A stretch of 64,000 nucleotides of DNA from the NCBI GenBank assembly GCA_950295325.1, contig OX485806.1, forward strand, positions 122,001 through 186,000, given 5' to 3'. Of the stretch, positions 12,874-26,148 are shown piece after piece. Numbering within the stretch: the stretch's first letter is position 1; each line of letters starts with the position of its first letter. The stretch comes from Polytrichum commune. Lineage: Eukaryota > Streptophyta > Polytrichopsida > Polytrichales > Polytrichaceae. The translations under genes were made by a program, and so were the position numbers. The notes under the pieces were generated by a model. It did not search any database, was not told the DNA's origin, and was given only the letters and a program-made list of their open reading frames with translations.

Positions 12874-13304
12874 GTGTAAGCATGTCTTTGGTGATATCCA
12901 CCAATAAGACCACATGTACAAGAAATTAAATTAAAAAAGGAGACATGAGAGTTATCCATTAAGGCCCTCACAAAGAAGGACTACACAGTGGATCACACCC
13001 TTTTGTGGGAAACTTTATTATTATTTAGAGCTCCTTAGCTCGTCGTCGTCGTCGTTAGGGTCATCAAAAGTTAAATGATGATGACCCTCATTACCGGTCA
13101 CCTTCACTAAGTGTGATATCTTATTATTCACCAAATTTTGTAAGAAATTAGGAAATCGAAATAAACCGGCACCCCACATAGAAGTACCCCTTTATTAAAT
13201 GGGTGACATCACCCATTTTTTTGGATGATGTCACCCGTTTCTCACCCACTCAAAAAATGGACCGGCATCGCACATGGAACTTGGCCCTTACTCAAATACT
13301 TTTC

Positions 13305-13480
13305 TCTAATCAAACACCTACATTTTAGTGGTGTGTGGTTGAGTGTGGATCTGAGAATAGACACTAAGAAAACATATTCTTTAAAAGAGAATTGATTACA
13401 TGATCATAATATATTAATAAACAATTATAGGTTCAATTGTTAACAAAATAAAGGGTGGGAGGGGGGGGGGGGTTTATATA
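13305..13480. repeat. Diverged dispersed repeat, copy 2
   Basis: Contains AATCAAACACCTACATTTTAG, then TGGTGTGTGGTTGAGTGTGG, then GAATTGATTACATG and TAGGTTCAAT, in the same order as the copies at 2113, 41965, 42597 and 61390. A poly-G run lies at about 13457-13470. Confidence 0.5.
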
Positions 13481-13652
13481 TATTAGGGAATAAAACATCG
13501 TCTACCCCTAGTTATGGGATGCGGTTGTCATGTAATGGTGGACAAGAGCTTTCTTTTGCCTTTCCATGTGACCGGCATTTCTCATTTGCACTTTCTTCCA
13601 ATGGGCAAGATCATAACTTGAATAAGCAATGTCGTTAGTTCACGTGAGCCCT

Positions 13653-13746
13653 GAGAATATAACCATGAGATGCCCCAACCTACTCACATTAAGTCTTAAT
13701 ATGATTGTCCTTGCACGAAGTTGGGGCACCCCATGGTTATATTCTT
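13653..13746. repeat. Inverted repeat (hairpin), 26-nt arms
   Basis: The left arm at 13653-13678 (GAATATAACCATGAGATGCC core) pairs with the right arm at 13721-13746 with about three mismatches, separated by about 42 nt. It is probably a foldback element or MITE remnant. A second hairpin follows directly. Confidence 0.7.
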
Positions 13747-13763
13747 AGAGCCCATAAGAATGA

Positions 13764-13909
13764 CATAACATTACTCACTTGATGAGTTGTGTTCATGAGC
13801 CTTGCAATAGATTGGAGAATAAAACCTCCGGATGCCGAAATGCTAGTGTTCCAAATTGAGTTTGAAGGCAAGGCAATTGACCACAACTCATCAGTTGAGT
13901 AATGTTATG
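13764..13909. repeat. Inverted repeat, 28-nt arms
   Basis: CATAACATTACTCACTTGAT... at 13764-13791 pairs with ...GAGTAATGTTATG at 13882-13909 with two mismatches, across 90 nt. It is independent of, but adjacent to, the hairpin at 13653-13746. Likely a MITE-like foldback. Confidence 0.7.
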
Positions 13910-13913
13910 GTAC

Positions 13914-16900
13914 GCACACTGCTTGATAATATATAATGGTATGTTCATTTGAAACTTTACATGCCTTTCTTTTTGGTTGTGAGGGGTGCAAGAAAGAGGC
14001 CTGCTGCCAAACCGCCAATTGTGAAAGAAGGTCGTAGAGACGGATGATGGCATCCATCCAGACGTCATGCATCCGTTGCTACAGTGTCGTCTCTGCGCTT
14101 GACTTTGTCTGGCCTCCAGACTCAGACAAAGAACCCAAACACGAAGTTTTTAGTGTTTTGCCTCTCTTTCTCCGTCCCTCGCTTGCTTCTTCCTCCCACT
14201 TTGTTACTCACCGTTGTTGTGGTTTGGCTGCCGGCCACAACCGCAGGCGGATCCCTGGCCTAGCCAGCTTTGTATCGGTGTGTCGATCGCACGCTAAAAT
14301 GCCTGTAGCGTCCGGGAGCTTTGATCGCATGAGCGCGGTTGATCGAGGAAGAAGAGAAACGGTGCTAAGTTAGTCGAAGGGTGAATGAGCTCCGGCAGGC
14401 CGTAGGCTTGGTGTGAGGTGCGTTTAGAAATGTCTGAGACCTTCTTGGTGGGCTTGTTATGCGGTTCAGGGTGGTGTGTTGTGGTGTTAGAGATGACCGT
14501 TATCTCCGTGTCCTGTGATTGTTGAATTGGAAATTGGTTCCTAAGGGTGAAGTGTTGTAGCAGCAATGGCTTGTCGTAGATGTAAGCCTGTGCACTGATA
14601 TACAAACACTTCCTAACAAGATAGAGATGTGCCAGAGCTTTGTGGACTGATATCCACCATCCCACCATCCATTAGATTCTTGCGTAGTAAGTGGAAATGA
14701 AGTCAAATTTCCTTTGACGTGCCAAACAGACAGATGGATAGACAGAAATTTTTGTTTAGGGATTAGGATCGAGGTCTATTGAGGACTATTGTATTCACTA
14801 GTACCGACATCAGTACGTTTGATTCCGATCTGTGTACAAATGAGGTAGTGACAATTATTGACACAGGTTGTGTAAGAAACTCTCAGCATGCACCCTAGGG
14901 TTATATAGGGCTACCTTTGCCCAGATGCAGACTTTACAGATTGTTGCTTAAACCGATCGTGCTTCTAACACGAGGGCCTAGGGTCAGATTAGGAAACACT
15001 TATATTTGATAACTTTATAAATCAGAATTTATTCATGTAGTGTCCAGAAAGTACATGCTAAGATGCGGTGTGGAAATCATCTGTCAATTTCCAACATGTC
15101 CAAGCTAAAGTTACTTAGCCCTTGAAGGTATTGTGTACGCTCTATGACCCATGCGGCAGTCCCTCGGACATATATTGAAGTCAAAGTTGCTTGATCGTAT
15201 AGATTGAAAATGCATTTAACACCATGTTGGGCAATGTGATGAACTCTGGGGCAGTGGAAATTGTGGCATCTTTTGAAGGCCAATACAGTAATGAGCACCG
15301 TTCTTCTCATGTAGCCTCGCTTTGTGACCTTCTTGATGATGTCGCTTCGGATATCGGATGAACGATACTAGAACGAGACAAGCAAGGAGTGCAACCTGGT
15401 GGGCAACATCGTCATTCTGGGTTTCCTGGGCGCACATGACATGGCTACTTCTTGTCTGTTGTGCAAATGGGAGTTAGGGGTTCTTAAGTACTGAATTGCT
15501 TGCCATACTAGCACAAAGGGCACCGTGATTCATGAGGATTGAATACGCCTCCCCATGCGATTTCTCTTCCAGGATGAAGAAGCAAACCTTGTACCTGTAG
15601 TGGATAGCCTTGAAATCCGCGTAGAAGTTTTGGGTGGAGAGGGGTGATTCAGAAGTATTTTGTTTAATGGTTTTTTTGGATGGATGTAGAAGTGGGACGG
15701 AATATTTTCTGCAAAGAGGAGATAGTTCTTATTGCTCTTCTGGCCCCTTGCTTCGTGCCAGAAAAGGATGAAAAATCACTGTTTGCAATTCTGTAATTTC
15801 AGGACTCCTACTACATGTATGGGTGAGAGAGGTTTGAGAATCGTATAGAGGATAACCTCTTAAAACCCAAGTGACCTCCTTGTTTTCCAAATCCCTTGTT
15901 GTGGTCTTCTTCCATTTTCAATTCCCAGTTTAGTAACTGGGAGCCAAACTGGGAGTAATGAGGTTGTGCACGGAATATATTTCCTCGAGTTTGTTGAAGA
16001 CTATGATGTTTGGACTCTGTTGGACGGTTTTTGGAGATCTATGTGCACTTGATGTAGGCATGCACTTAGTTGAAAAGCAGGTATGTTGAGACGTAATAGC
16101 AGTGTGCATCTTCATAGTATTTGTTCCGCACTTGGGAAAAGGCATAGGTTGACTTTAGCTTGTAGGGAGTTTGCTGCAGTCAAAGTGTGAGTTGCCATGG
16201 ATCGTTTGGTGAATTAAATCCGAGCATATTGTATATCCTGGAGTTTTTTTTCTAAATGGTCTCCATTTTTGAAGTTACATATGTTCAGTTTATAGTTTAT
16301 GTGCATACGAGTAAAATGTATATATATGTCTGTTTATGGTAATCCCTTTGTTGTCGTCAGGCTTGGAGGGCACAAGTCCAAGGTAGTAGTAATACATGTA
16401 CTAATGTAAACTGTTGCTGATTGCAGGGAGTAATGGTTGAAGGGGAAGGTGAATGATTGTATAGAACTGTGGTCGATTTTGGGAAAGTGTTGGAGAGGGG
16501 ACCGATAGTACACTAAATATAATATTTTGTGTCAGCAACTCTAATTGTAATACTCAATAATACTAATTGTAAACCGCAGTGTAGTGTCACCACGTCGGAA
16601 TGTTATACCAAGATTATTTTGTCGATCCTTGTAAAGCATTTGGGGGGTCATAGATTTAAAATTATAGTCGCTTTGCAAGTAATTTTTCATCGTGATTTTA
16701 ATCATCCATAACTATATTTCATCACAGGTTGTGGACAAGAGAAGGTAGGGATTTGGCCAATGGATGAACTCATCCATCATCCATGACAATATTTGGTCAC
16801 TTGTTCATAAGAAGCACCATCCGAAACTTACCATAGTGACATTGAACACCATATGACACTAAATGTCATATTTAGTGTAGCTCTGCAGTTGCGATCTCTG

Positions 16901-17629
16901 GGAACAGGCAAGGTAGCCTTGTCGTGTGACATATTATTTCCTTTGTGCCTAGTGATTTTCCTTGGTGTCAACAATGGTATTCCCTTCAATTTTTTGATTT
17001 TTTCATGCAAAAGACTTATGTGCAACGCATCTCACATAGGTTGTGGATGTGAAATTTTATGGTTCTTGGAGTAACACTCTGATTAGTGTAGCACGAAGAA
17101 CACACGTCCCAGTTACAAGAAAGCGCTTGGTCTTCCATTTCCAGTGCCAAGATGACATGAAGAATTGTCGTGGCGACGCTATGGTCAGTGATATGAGCTT
17201 TGAGATCACCCTGAGAGAGTGGAGGTGTAAGGACTTCCTGTTCAAATGTAGTGAAATGGATGGTAATTGGCTTGGAAGACTTATGTGTTTCGAACTTTTT
17301 GGCTCCCAATGATCCAGTGGCAGCTGAGGGCAGTGTAGATTTGGAGGTGCAACACGGTGAGGAGGAAGTATTGAAGGAGTCTGTGCAACCTGGTGTACCT
17401 AGGACATGGCCAGGGCTCTAAACATGTAATGTCCGAAAGAGTCAGGGATTTTGGCTTGTACTATACCATGCACATGGGGACGTTATTAGTGTAGTTGGAG
17501 AATGGTGTAAGCTAGTGTAACATGCTTGTTGTGCAGAAAGTTCTTTCACACCACCATACGTAAATTGATTCAAGCAGGAATAGAAGACACGTACCCACTC
17601 ATTCTGAAGATTGTAGGAATCTATATCTA
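13914..17629. other. Region upstream of the TNL gene, no gene recognised
   Basis: Short open frames occur on both strands (for example about 90-120 codons around 14044-14373 plus, 15077-15437 minus and 17043-17312 plus), but none carries a motif I recognise and they overlap one another. A C/T-rich patch at about 14150-14230 resembles a plant 5' UTR. The proximal promoter of the TNL gene should lie near 17000-17629; I see no clear TATA box. Confidence 0.35.
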
Positions 17630-20600
17630 ATGGAAATGTCTGCTGCTACTGCTGCTGGAGCAGCAACATGGAAGTCTCGTGAATATGACGTGTTTATAAA
17701 TCACCGGGGGCCGGACGTGAAGAAGACATTTGTGGCTCATCTCTATGCTGCTCTGAGCAGTTATGGAATTAGACCATTTCTGGATGCATTGGACATTGGG
17801 TATGCGGTGCCGGTTTTTGAAGAAATTGACAAAGCACTGAGAGGTGCTTTTGCTCACGTGGCCATCTTTTCCAAGGGGTATGCAGAATCTATATATTGTC
17901 TGGACGAGTTGTGTGCGATGTTGGAGAGCAAGGGACGGATAATTCCCGTATTTTATGACGTGGAGGCAGAAAACCTGCGAAGACCCGAGGATGGGCCGTA
18001 CAAAGGACGCCTTCAAAAAGCACCGAAAGCGTGGGAGGACAGAGAAGATCCCGATATGGAAGGAAGCTCTTCACAAAGTTGCTGATTATAGGGCTTTTCG
18101 AATGGATGAAGTGAATGGGTGAGACTCTCTCTGGTGCTGATGTTTCTTCAGAATGTGCTCATATTAATTACCACATTTGATGAAAAGTTTCTTTGAAGCA
18201 CGTTGTCTTCCAGCACCTCCCGTTCAGAAGAGTGGAACTCAAACTGCCTTCCACGATTACAGCGTTGAAGTTACGCAACGGTTAGCGCAATAAAATTGTA
18301 TAAATTGACTCAAAATCATAACGTATATGTTGCTGCAATTTGGCTTATGGCCACTTGCCTTGATTCCACAGGCTGAGGCATCAGATTGTGTTTGTTGGTG
18401 TTTGTGGACTCCAGAAATGAGCACGAACTGATACGTAGGATCGTGGTGGAAGTTCGAAATGCACTGCCCCCTGATTTGCTACCAGGAAGACGAATCGGGT
18501 TGGAGAAGTCCATGAAGGATGTGGTGAAGACACTTGAGAGTGTGAGAGTTATTGGTCTAGTTGGGATGGGCGGTGTTGGCAAGACGACCCTTGGCATGGA
18601 AGTATACAACCACTTTGTTTCATGTCAACGTTTTGATCGTTATTGTTTTGTAAAGGATGTGCGGTCAAGTCAGACTTCCGTGTTGCAAAATAATGTTCTA
18701 CGTGATTTAGGCGTTGGGTTGGAGTCGCACTGTAACGATCAGCGTGATTATACACGCACATTACGTGGTGCTTTGAAGGATCGGAGTGTGTTGGTCATTG
18801 TTGATGATATAAGTGACGCAAATCAATTCGAAGCTCTTATCCCTGAGATTAATGAGCTTGGATTGAAGTCTCGGATTGTGATCACATCATGGGCACGGGA
18901 TGTGTTGAAGGATGCGATGAAAACTCTACCTGCAGCCTCCAAGGACGTGTATGAAGTGGAAACGTTGGACAAATCTTACTCACGGCGTCTTTCAACATCC
19001 ATGCATTTGGGAGTGAGACACCAAGCGAAGGCTTTGTTGAATTGGCAGAGACCATTTCAGACGCTTGTGACGGACTTCCATTGGCTCTTACAGTGATGGG
19101 TTGTTACTTGTTTGAGGAGAAGGATAAGGAAATATGGTTGGAATCAGTGAAAATGCTAAAAGAGAATGGGGACATTATGGACAAGCTGCGAATCTGTTAT
19201 GATGGGTTGCCCACAGATGGGGACATGGCAATGTTCCGAGATATTGCATGCATGCTAATCGGCGTGAAGCAAGAAGTAGCAATGAGAATTTGGAAGTCGT
19301 GTAGCAATTGTAGTTGCCGTTGTTTGAAAACTCCAGCCTCATCGTTACGGAATCTGATAGACAGGTCATTGGTAAAATTGGACCAGGATGACACATTGAG
19401 AATGCATGATGTCCTTCGTGACATGGGAAGAAAAATAGTAGAGACGGATGGTAAGAAGGAAGGGCGACAACCAGCAAAAAAGTGGACACACTTGTGGGAT
19501 CCGGCGATAGCCGAGAAAGAATTGAGGCGTGGGAAGGTAAGTGTCAAGGTATCATGATTTCTGACTGCAGATTTGACTTGGTAGTTTACGGAGAAGTAAG
19601 GCAGGATTATGTGAGTATTCTACGACAAATTTAAATGAAAAGAGACAAAAGTATTGACGATCATTTGATGGACATGCAGATACGACAGGCATGTGCTGTC
19701 TTGTTGGTTTGTTTGGAGTTTTAGTCTAGTACTGCAATGTAGACAAACTCTCCAATGAGTACTGTGGGGCCTGTAGGAGGGTATATTTGTCGTGGATTGA
19801 CTTCTACATTCTTGAGGGATTTTGATGTTATGTTTTGACATTCTGTGTGAGGAATGAATAAGATTTGGAATTAATTTGATTGATGTGCATTATATCGTGT
19901 GTAGGTGAATACCAAGACTCGGGGGATCTGTTTAACAGTAGAAAATCCAGATGTGCATCATAACATTCAGAAATCTACTCTATCTTGTGAAGCCAGTAAA
20001 TTGGGAAGAATGCAGGAGTTGCACTTGCTTAGACTGGATGGTTGCAATGTGGTGCAAGATGACTTCTCTAGTTGGTCCCAACAACTAAGATGGCTCCAAT
20101 GGAGTTGCAGAGGATTGACAAGTTTTCCTCTACAGTTGAAGCTGCCACACCTGGTTGTCCTGGATCTCCGCAGCAGTTCTACACTGAGATGTCTTTGGAA
20201 GAGAAATGTCGATGTCATGGTAAGTGTTACTGAATTTTTCCCAACTGACGTGATTGGATAAAGCTTAAATTGAAATTTGGATTTCAGCATTTTGTTGTAA
20301 TGGTTATCATCCTTAGTAGGCCGAGTTTGATTCTAGTTGTTATGACCCATCCACCAAGGCAGTTGCCCAAGAGATTATCGGTGTTCACATTGATTTCATT
20401 TTTACCTTCCCAGGTGACATTGGCACACCTCGTTGTATTGGACCTAGAGGATTGTCGAAACCTGACTTGTCTTTGGGAGAACGATGCCAATATTCAGGTA
20501 AAAGAGCCTTTTCATTTGTAATGGATTAGCGACACATAAATATAAATCCTCATTTATTTTGAAACTTTTTTACTTTGTACACAAGTTTATATAGTGTGGT

Positions 20601-22865
20601 CAATATTGATTCCCAATTGTTATTTAATAATAGGGTGCCACATCTTGAAATTAGACATGCTAAGTTACCATGGTGCGTGACTTGGCGACTTGCCATGACG
20701 TATACATGGCATGGTGTGATGGGCATTTGATGACCACATTTATGGGTCCACACGTTCATAAGACCAAATTGTGGAAAACTTCAAAATAATATTCTTGTAG
20801 GAGTTGGAGTATGTATGGCATATGGTACATAATGATCAATTAACAACCAAAAGAGTGGGTTTTATCAAATGTGGACTAGTTTATTATGGAGTGGGGACTC
20901 ATTTACATTGGGAAGAGGACCATGGTATGTTTGCATACTTTTCAGGATGATGGTTTTAGGTGTAAACAACTGCTTGTTATTGTGGCTCCCCAAGAATAGA
21001 TAACTAGGAAATGAATAATAAGATTTATAGAAATTAAAGCTGCAAATACCATTGATGGCGTCAAACATGAGTCAAAAAATAAACAATTTTTCTCTAGTTA
21101 CTTGAACTAGTATTTAATTAAGGTAAACTTTCACAAGAGGAGAATATGCTTACATTTTGATTATGACATGTGTTCTTGTAGCTCCCGCGGCTCGAAGTGT
21201 TGGGACTAAATTGGTGCGATTGCTTGGTTGGACTTCCGAATAATTTTGGCGGGAACGTACCAAAATTGAAGAGATTGGAAATGATGTGGTGTAGGAAATT
21301 GAAGACGCTACCGAACTCTATTGGTCTGTTGACGGAATTAGAACACTTGGATCTAAGTGTTTGTGATAAATTGATTACCTTACCAAATACCTTTGGGGGC
21401 TTGGTAGGCCTAAATACATTGGATTTGGGGGATTGCTTTAAGTTGAAGAAAATGCCAATGGAATTGGGAAGATTGGTCATCCCAGTAGAACATCATAGTG
21501 GGCTCCAGAAGTTGAAGAAGTTGGAAATGGAAGGAACAAGAGTGTGGCCCCTTCCAACGGACCTTGGGTTGCTCACATCCCTCAGCTCATTATCCATGGA
21601 CGTTCCTACATACGGTGTCCCTGCAGGATTTGACAAACTAAAAGCACTGACTCATCTATCTGTAAGATGGGGTGAAGATGTGTCCATGCGATTGAGTGAT
21701 TCTTTAGGAGCGTTTACCGCTTTACAATCTCTTCAGATAAATGAGGTGGAGAAGATCTCCCGCATTCCCCGAAGTCTGGGGGAGCTTAAGTGTTTGCGCG
21801 AGGTGCAAATCCTATATTGCAGGGAATTGTTGCGTATTGAAGCATTGCCAGCATGCTTGGAGCACCTAGACCTATGGGGTTGTTCGGAACTCACCGACAT
21901 TCCATCCTTAATGCCAATGAAGTCATTGGTGCACTTGAACTTGATGGAGTCCCGAAAATTGAGGCATATACATGGCTTGGAACGCCTCACCACTTTGGAG
22001 GTCATGAATCTGGACGGTTGTGCTTCGATAGAGGATGATGGAGTTAACGTTAATAAGGACAACAAAGCATTGCGTGAATGTGATTTGAGGGGTAGCAAAG
22101 TTGGTGTGGCATACAACAATGGATGGTTGGAGGTAAGGCTTCTATCACTTAAGTTTTGTTTTGGTGTTTTTCTTGATATTGAACCCCTAAATAGGATGGT
22201 GGCAAGTGTTGGGTGTCAATTCCAATTCCATAGATTGTGTTCATTTTCTAGTTTTATGTAGACAATGACTACTTAGAATATTCACCGGAACCCACCGTTG
22301 CCAAATGATAAATATTGTCTCCTCTTCTTCTATGAGCAATCCACAATTGCTATGAATGTAGTACTTATTTTCCTTACATTTAAGGGTTTGGGTGTCAACC
22401 TATTTTATGGAAATATATTTATTTATAGAGAGATTGGACAAAATCTCATGGATTTGTGGAGAATTCAAATCTAATGGTATAAATGTAGAGTTTTATAATT
22501 CATAGTGGTTTAACTCTTGAACATACAAAAAGGGTTGCCTACTAACTTGGGATGCTTCTATGCAATATGTAGTACCCATTAATTGCACATGCGATTGTAT
22601 TTTTGTTACTCTTGAAGTATGTTGGGAAGTTTGTAGGCAATTTTAGTAAGTGAAAATGTGCTATGAATTGTTTATAAATACATGTGATAAAAAACACATC
22701 GGTGGATACATGGTGAGTCAAGATATTAGTCCTTAAGAATAACTAAAGGTGTAAACATTATCCATCTTTGTTTGATGAGTAGGCTCATGAAATAACATTC
22801 CTCATCATTTGTTGAACTTGTTATGTAGTGAAAAAAAAGGATCAATTGGACTTGAATATTTTGAG

Positions 22866-22897
<32 letters not shown>

Positions 22898-23371
22898 TTG
22901 TGAAAAGTAAAATTTTCAATACCGATACAATATGCGTTGTTGTACTTAACATCCCAAACCTCTAGAGACCCCAGTTGACATAGAGGTGGATTTGAAATAT
23001 TTAAACACAACCATGGATCTCTCACTTCATCATGGATTATTAATATGTGAAGGAGACATGTGTAGTCACATACATGTAGTGCATACGTCTTATAATAATT
23101 GGCCATGATATTTGAGGCTTGCTACATACAATATTCTTGTTGTGGAGAGATTCATGAAAGCATATGATAAATAAGGGAATGAAGAACATATGAGAAATGG
23201 AAGTTCTTGCAGGATGAACCTTCTCAACAAGTGATCATCTATTCGGGGGATAGACTTCCATCATTCCTTCCAACTGGCAGAATGGCTGGGTATCCTGCTA
23301 GAGACCAAGACCTGGTAGCAGAGGCAACCATTTCGAGGAAGGCAGAGTGCATTGAACACTATATTCGTTAA
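17630..23371 (+). pseudogene. TIR-NBS-LRR (TNL) immune receptor gene, two frameshifts
   Basis: Six exons: 17630-18118, 18415-19536, 19905-20219, 20414-20497, 21182-22132, 23213-23371; about 1039 aa if read through. Intracellular immune receptor class. Exon 1 is a TIR domain (YDVFINHRGPD; CLDEL with the Glu that is catalytic in TIR NADases). Exon 2 is NB-ARC: P-loop GMGGVGKTT, Walker B LVIVDDI, SRIVITSW, CDGLPLAL and RMHDVLRDMGR (MHD). Exons 3-5 are leucine-rich repeats (LxxLxxLxLxxC pattern), exon 4 being a single 28-codon unit. Exon 6 is a short tail without a known domain. Splice phases fit throughout, provided one extra base near 18001-18007 and one missing base near 18985-18993 are allowed for. 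These two single-base shifts are either real inactivation or assembly errors; motif preservation in all exons favours a recent change or an error. Intron 5 holds an (ATT)n run at about 22869-22898. Confidence 0.85.
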
Positions 23372-23500
23372 ATTGAGACTTTTTGGGCATTTTGAGACAT
23401 TCACATAAATAAGAACAAGGATAAATGGAACACATATAGGAAAAGTTGTAAGATGCGAACACTTTGAAGCAGGTGTTTAGACCAAGAACCCCATAAATAA

Positions 23501-23790
23501 CTCATATTTGTGATGGTTTAGGGTGGGCAATCCAAATCTTAGACCACATTTAAGGGGAAACCTTAAAACATTCATATTATTGCACACAAAATATTAGAGC
23601 TTGTATGAATATGGTTTAGGTAGGGCAATCCAAACCATAGATCTTATTGAAGGGTTAATATGTTAACCAATATAATATTGCATACAAAATATTCCAAACT
23701 CATATTTGTGATGGTTTAGGTAGGGCAATCCAAACCTTAGACCATATGGAAGGGGAAATCATGTCTAACTTGTATTATTGCAAAAAAAAA
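23501..23790. repeat. Tandem repeat, three ~100-bp units
   Basis: Units start near 23501, 23600 and 23700 and share ATATGGTTTAGGTAGGGCAA-TCCAAACC, CTTAGACCAT and TATTGCA(CA)ACAAAATA. The array lies 130 bp after the TNL stop codon, so it may be in its 3' UTR or downstream flank. Confidence 0.7.
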
Positions 23791-23902
23791 ACATACAAAG
23801 TGTGGCATGTAAAATGCATATCATGCTAACACCACACATGCATTGGATAGTGCGACCCAAAATGTTCTTGCCTATGGCCCAAAACCCTACGCCTACTATG
23901 GC

Positions 23903-25637
23903 CTATCTAGCCTCGGATACTACCTCTTTTTCTTTTGCCTCTTTTTCTTTTGTTGCAGCTTCTTTTGCTCGCATTGCTTCAACATTCCTGAAAATCTCCG
24001 CCCCGCGACTATAGCCATTCTTGGGGTGAACGCCATCAATAACACATTTTGTATTCCGTCGGCCGCCCGAATTATACGACGAAGAATTCGAATACGATGA
24101 AGTGGACTGTCTTGCATTTCTGGTCATGGAGTAGAAACGCTCCAACTCGATGGACGCACTAGACCGCATAGGTTTACGGGTGGGAGCAACCTGCAACGCG
24201 TCAACGCAAGAACACATGTGTTAGTTTAGGGAGGAAGACCCAAACGTGTCACACGTTCATTTTTTAAGTGCAAAATGATTGTAATGCGCGGATAACCATG
24301 TTTTTTGGGGGGGTTGGGGGGGGTTCACCTTGTCACCGGGGGCGTTCCCGTCGGAGTTGGCGAGGAGGGGCAAGGCATCCCGCAAAGGAATAGGAAGGGT
24401 TCCACTCTTCGTAGGCCGAGCGTCCATCCGCAGCCGCCGTTGAGGTGTACTACTGCCGCCGGGCCGAGAGTGGAATGTCCGGACGCATTTGCGATTTATG
24501 CCTTTGAGCGGTGACGGGGACGCAGATCGCCGGAAGATTTGCTTGGGTGGGGGGCTATCGACGACGCCGGCGTCAAGAGGCTCCTTGGAGTAGTCGATGG
24601 TTGACGCGGCGTCGTAAACGGTCTCGTAGAAGAAGCTCCCCAAGTCTGACTCGCTGACGACGTCAATCGAGGGCTCCAAACGCTGGAGCCAAAATTGGAA
24701 CAAAACAAAACCCAAGGAAAAGGGGGGAGATAGAGCGCGTGAAAATCAAGATACATATGAAGCGTAAATTACACAAAATGGGTAGGCGCATATACACACA
24801 CACACATACAAACACACGTACTGTCTCAAATGAGCTTGTTAAATTTCGCGTGAGATAACAACTCTCTGTACAAATGGTCTCGTGGATCCAAGTATCTCTC
24901 GCCTATGGGATTATTCCTAACAAAATTGTTTACGGGAAGTCCGCTTCCCCAGAGCGCCTGGAGGTATTTACTAAGGTCTAACAAAAATCGGTCCCGGACC
25001 TTCTCGACCGTCCACGTAGGGCACACTATGAAGTTGGCCGTCGGGTTCAACATGTTCTTTGCGGCGCTGTTGTCCACCATGAGCGTGTTCTCGCGGGTGG
25101 GGCGGACGTCGTAGGGGACGCCTATCAAGGACGGTCGCTGGTCCCAAAAAATGGGCTTCAAGACCTTGAGGTATTGGGGGAAGCGGGGTTGTTTGGTTTT
25201 TTGACGACTTTGCCGTCCTGTGTGTACAATATTCTACAGGCTTCCTGTGCTAGGACCATGCAGGGGGGCTCGATGCCCTTGAAGATGAACTCCACGACCG
25301 CATTGGTGTTCTCGGCCATCATGGAGCTCCACACGACCACCCACCATCGTTGTTGGGCGATCTGGAGGAAGGTCCGAAGCCACGGGCGGAGGTGAACTAG
25401 CTTGCTCTTTATGAACGTGGGCGGCCCGTCGTAATTAGCGTCCTCGGGCTTGCAAAAAGGCACTGTGGGGGCCCTAGGGCAATGAACGCACTGCACGAGG
25501 ACACCGTTCAGGTCTAACACCAGGAATCGTTTCTTCGGCAGCGGGGGCGGGGCGGGTAAAACCGGGGGGGCCGCCGTGCTGCCCTCTGCGCTCCTTGGAG
25601 AAGAGCGTCGGGGAGCCGCTACGCTATGCTCCGAGCC
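23903..25637 (-). CDS. FCP1/NIF-type HAD phosphatase-like protein
   Basis: Minus-strand exons: 25637 to about 24826, then 24682-24329, then 24190-23903 (TAG). The first exon starts in a Pro-rich linker (after a CCGCAG acceptor) leading to KKRFLVLDLNGVLV, then HLRPWLRTFL, VVVWSSMMAENTNAVVEF and TLMVDNSAAKNMLNP. These are HAD motifs I, II and the DD-type motif of FCP1/SCP/NIF phosphatases, which remove phosphate from Ser/Thr (for example on the RNA polymerase II tail). Motif I reads DLN instead of DLD, and the later pair reads DN instead of DD, so catalytic competence is doubtful. A G5 run at 25176-25180 breaks the frame by one base; a TGA ends the domain at 24826. The last two exons have good splice sites and encode a Ser/Pro-rich and then Lys/Glu-rich tail, but how they join the phosphatase exon is unresolved. 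It may be the 3' part of the neighbouring ParB/methyltransferase-like gene, since the splice phase from 26149 to 25637 is compatible. Confidence 0.6.
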
Positions 25638-25639
25638 CT

Positions 25640-26148
25640 GCGGATACGATCGAGAGAAAACGGTGGGCGACTTATGTCATGCTATGTCCAAACGAAGCAT
25701 TAAGGAAACGAGTGTTCTTGGTGCAAACACAAAACCAATTGATTCATTTTGGAGGGGGTGCAACAAGGGATACAAGAGAGACAAGAGCATACAAAATACA
25801 TTCAAACACAATATACAAGTATATAGGAGTCAAAAATGGTGATTGTATTGTATACAATGCTCTATGTACATTTTGATTGGGGGGAGCCGCGTTGAACGAT
25901 GCGTTCAAACTAGCCTACTTCTAAATCTAGGAAAATTTGAAGAGACGGGCCGCCGTGATGAAGACTTCGTCGCAAGCCGGGGTAGGTGGACGAACGAATG
26001 GTCGGGGGGATGTGGCGAAGGGCGCGAGTGCCGGGGGGGCGACGTGTCCGTGAGTTTAGGGTAGTTAGCGGACACGACCAAGGCAAGAAGACAAAGACCC
26101 ATGGAGTTTCGGTCGACCGACCCAAACTGAGTGGGGTCAGTGCATTAC
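25640..26148. other. Intron or intergenic gap in the minus-strand locus
   Basis: About 500 bp between the last methyltransferase-like exon and the phosphatase-like exon. It starts (minus strand) with GTAATG after GAG and ends with TCCGCAG, is T-rich near the acceptor and carries one palindrome at 26107-26126. It can be read as one intron, which would fuse the two proteins, or as a short intergenic space. Confidence 0.4.

Noticed and set aside
14044-14373. Plus-strand open frame of about 105 codons
   Set aside because: No motif, overlaps an equally long minus-strand frame, and looks like a 5' UTR-type pyrimidine-rich stretch.
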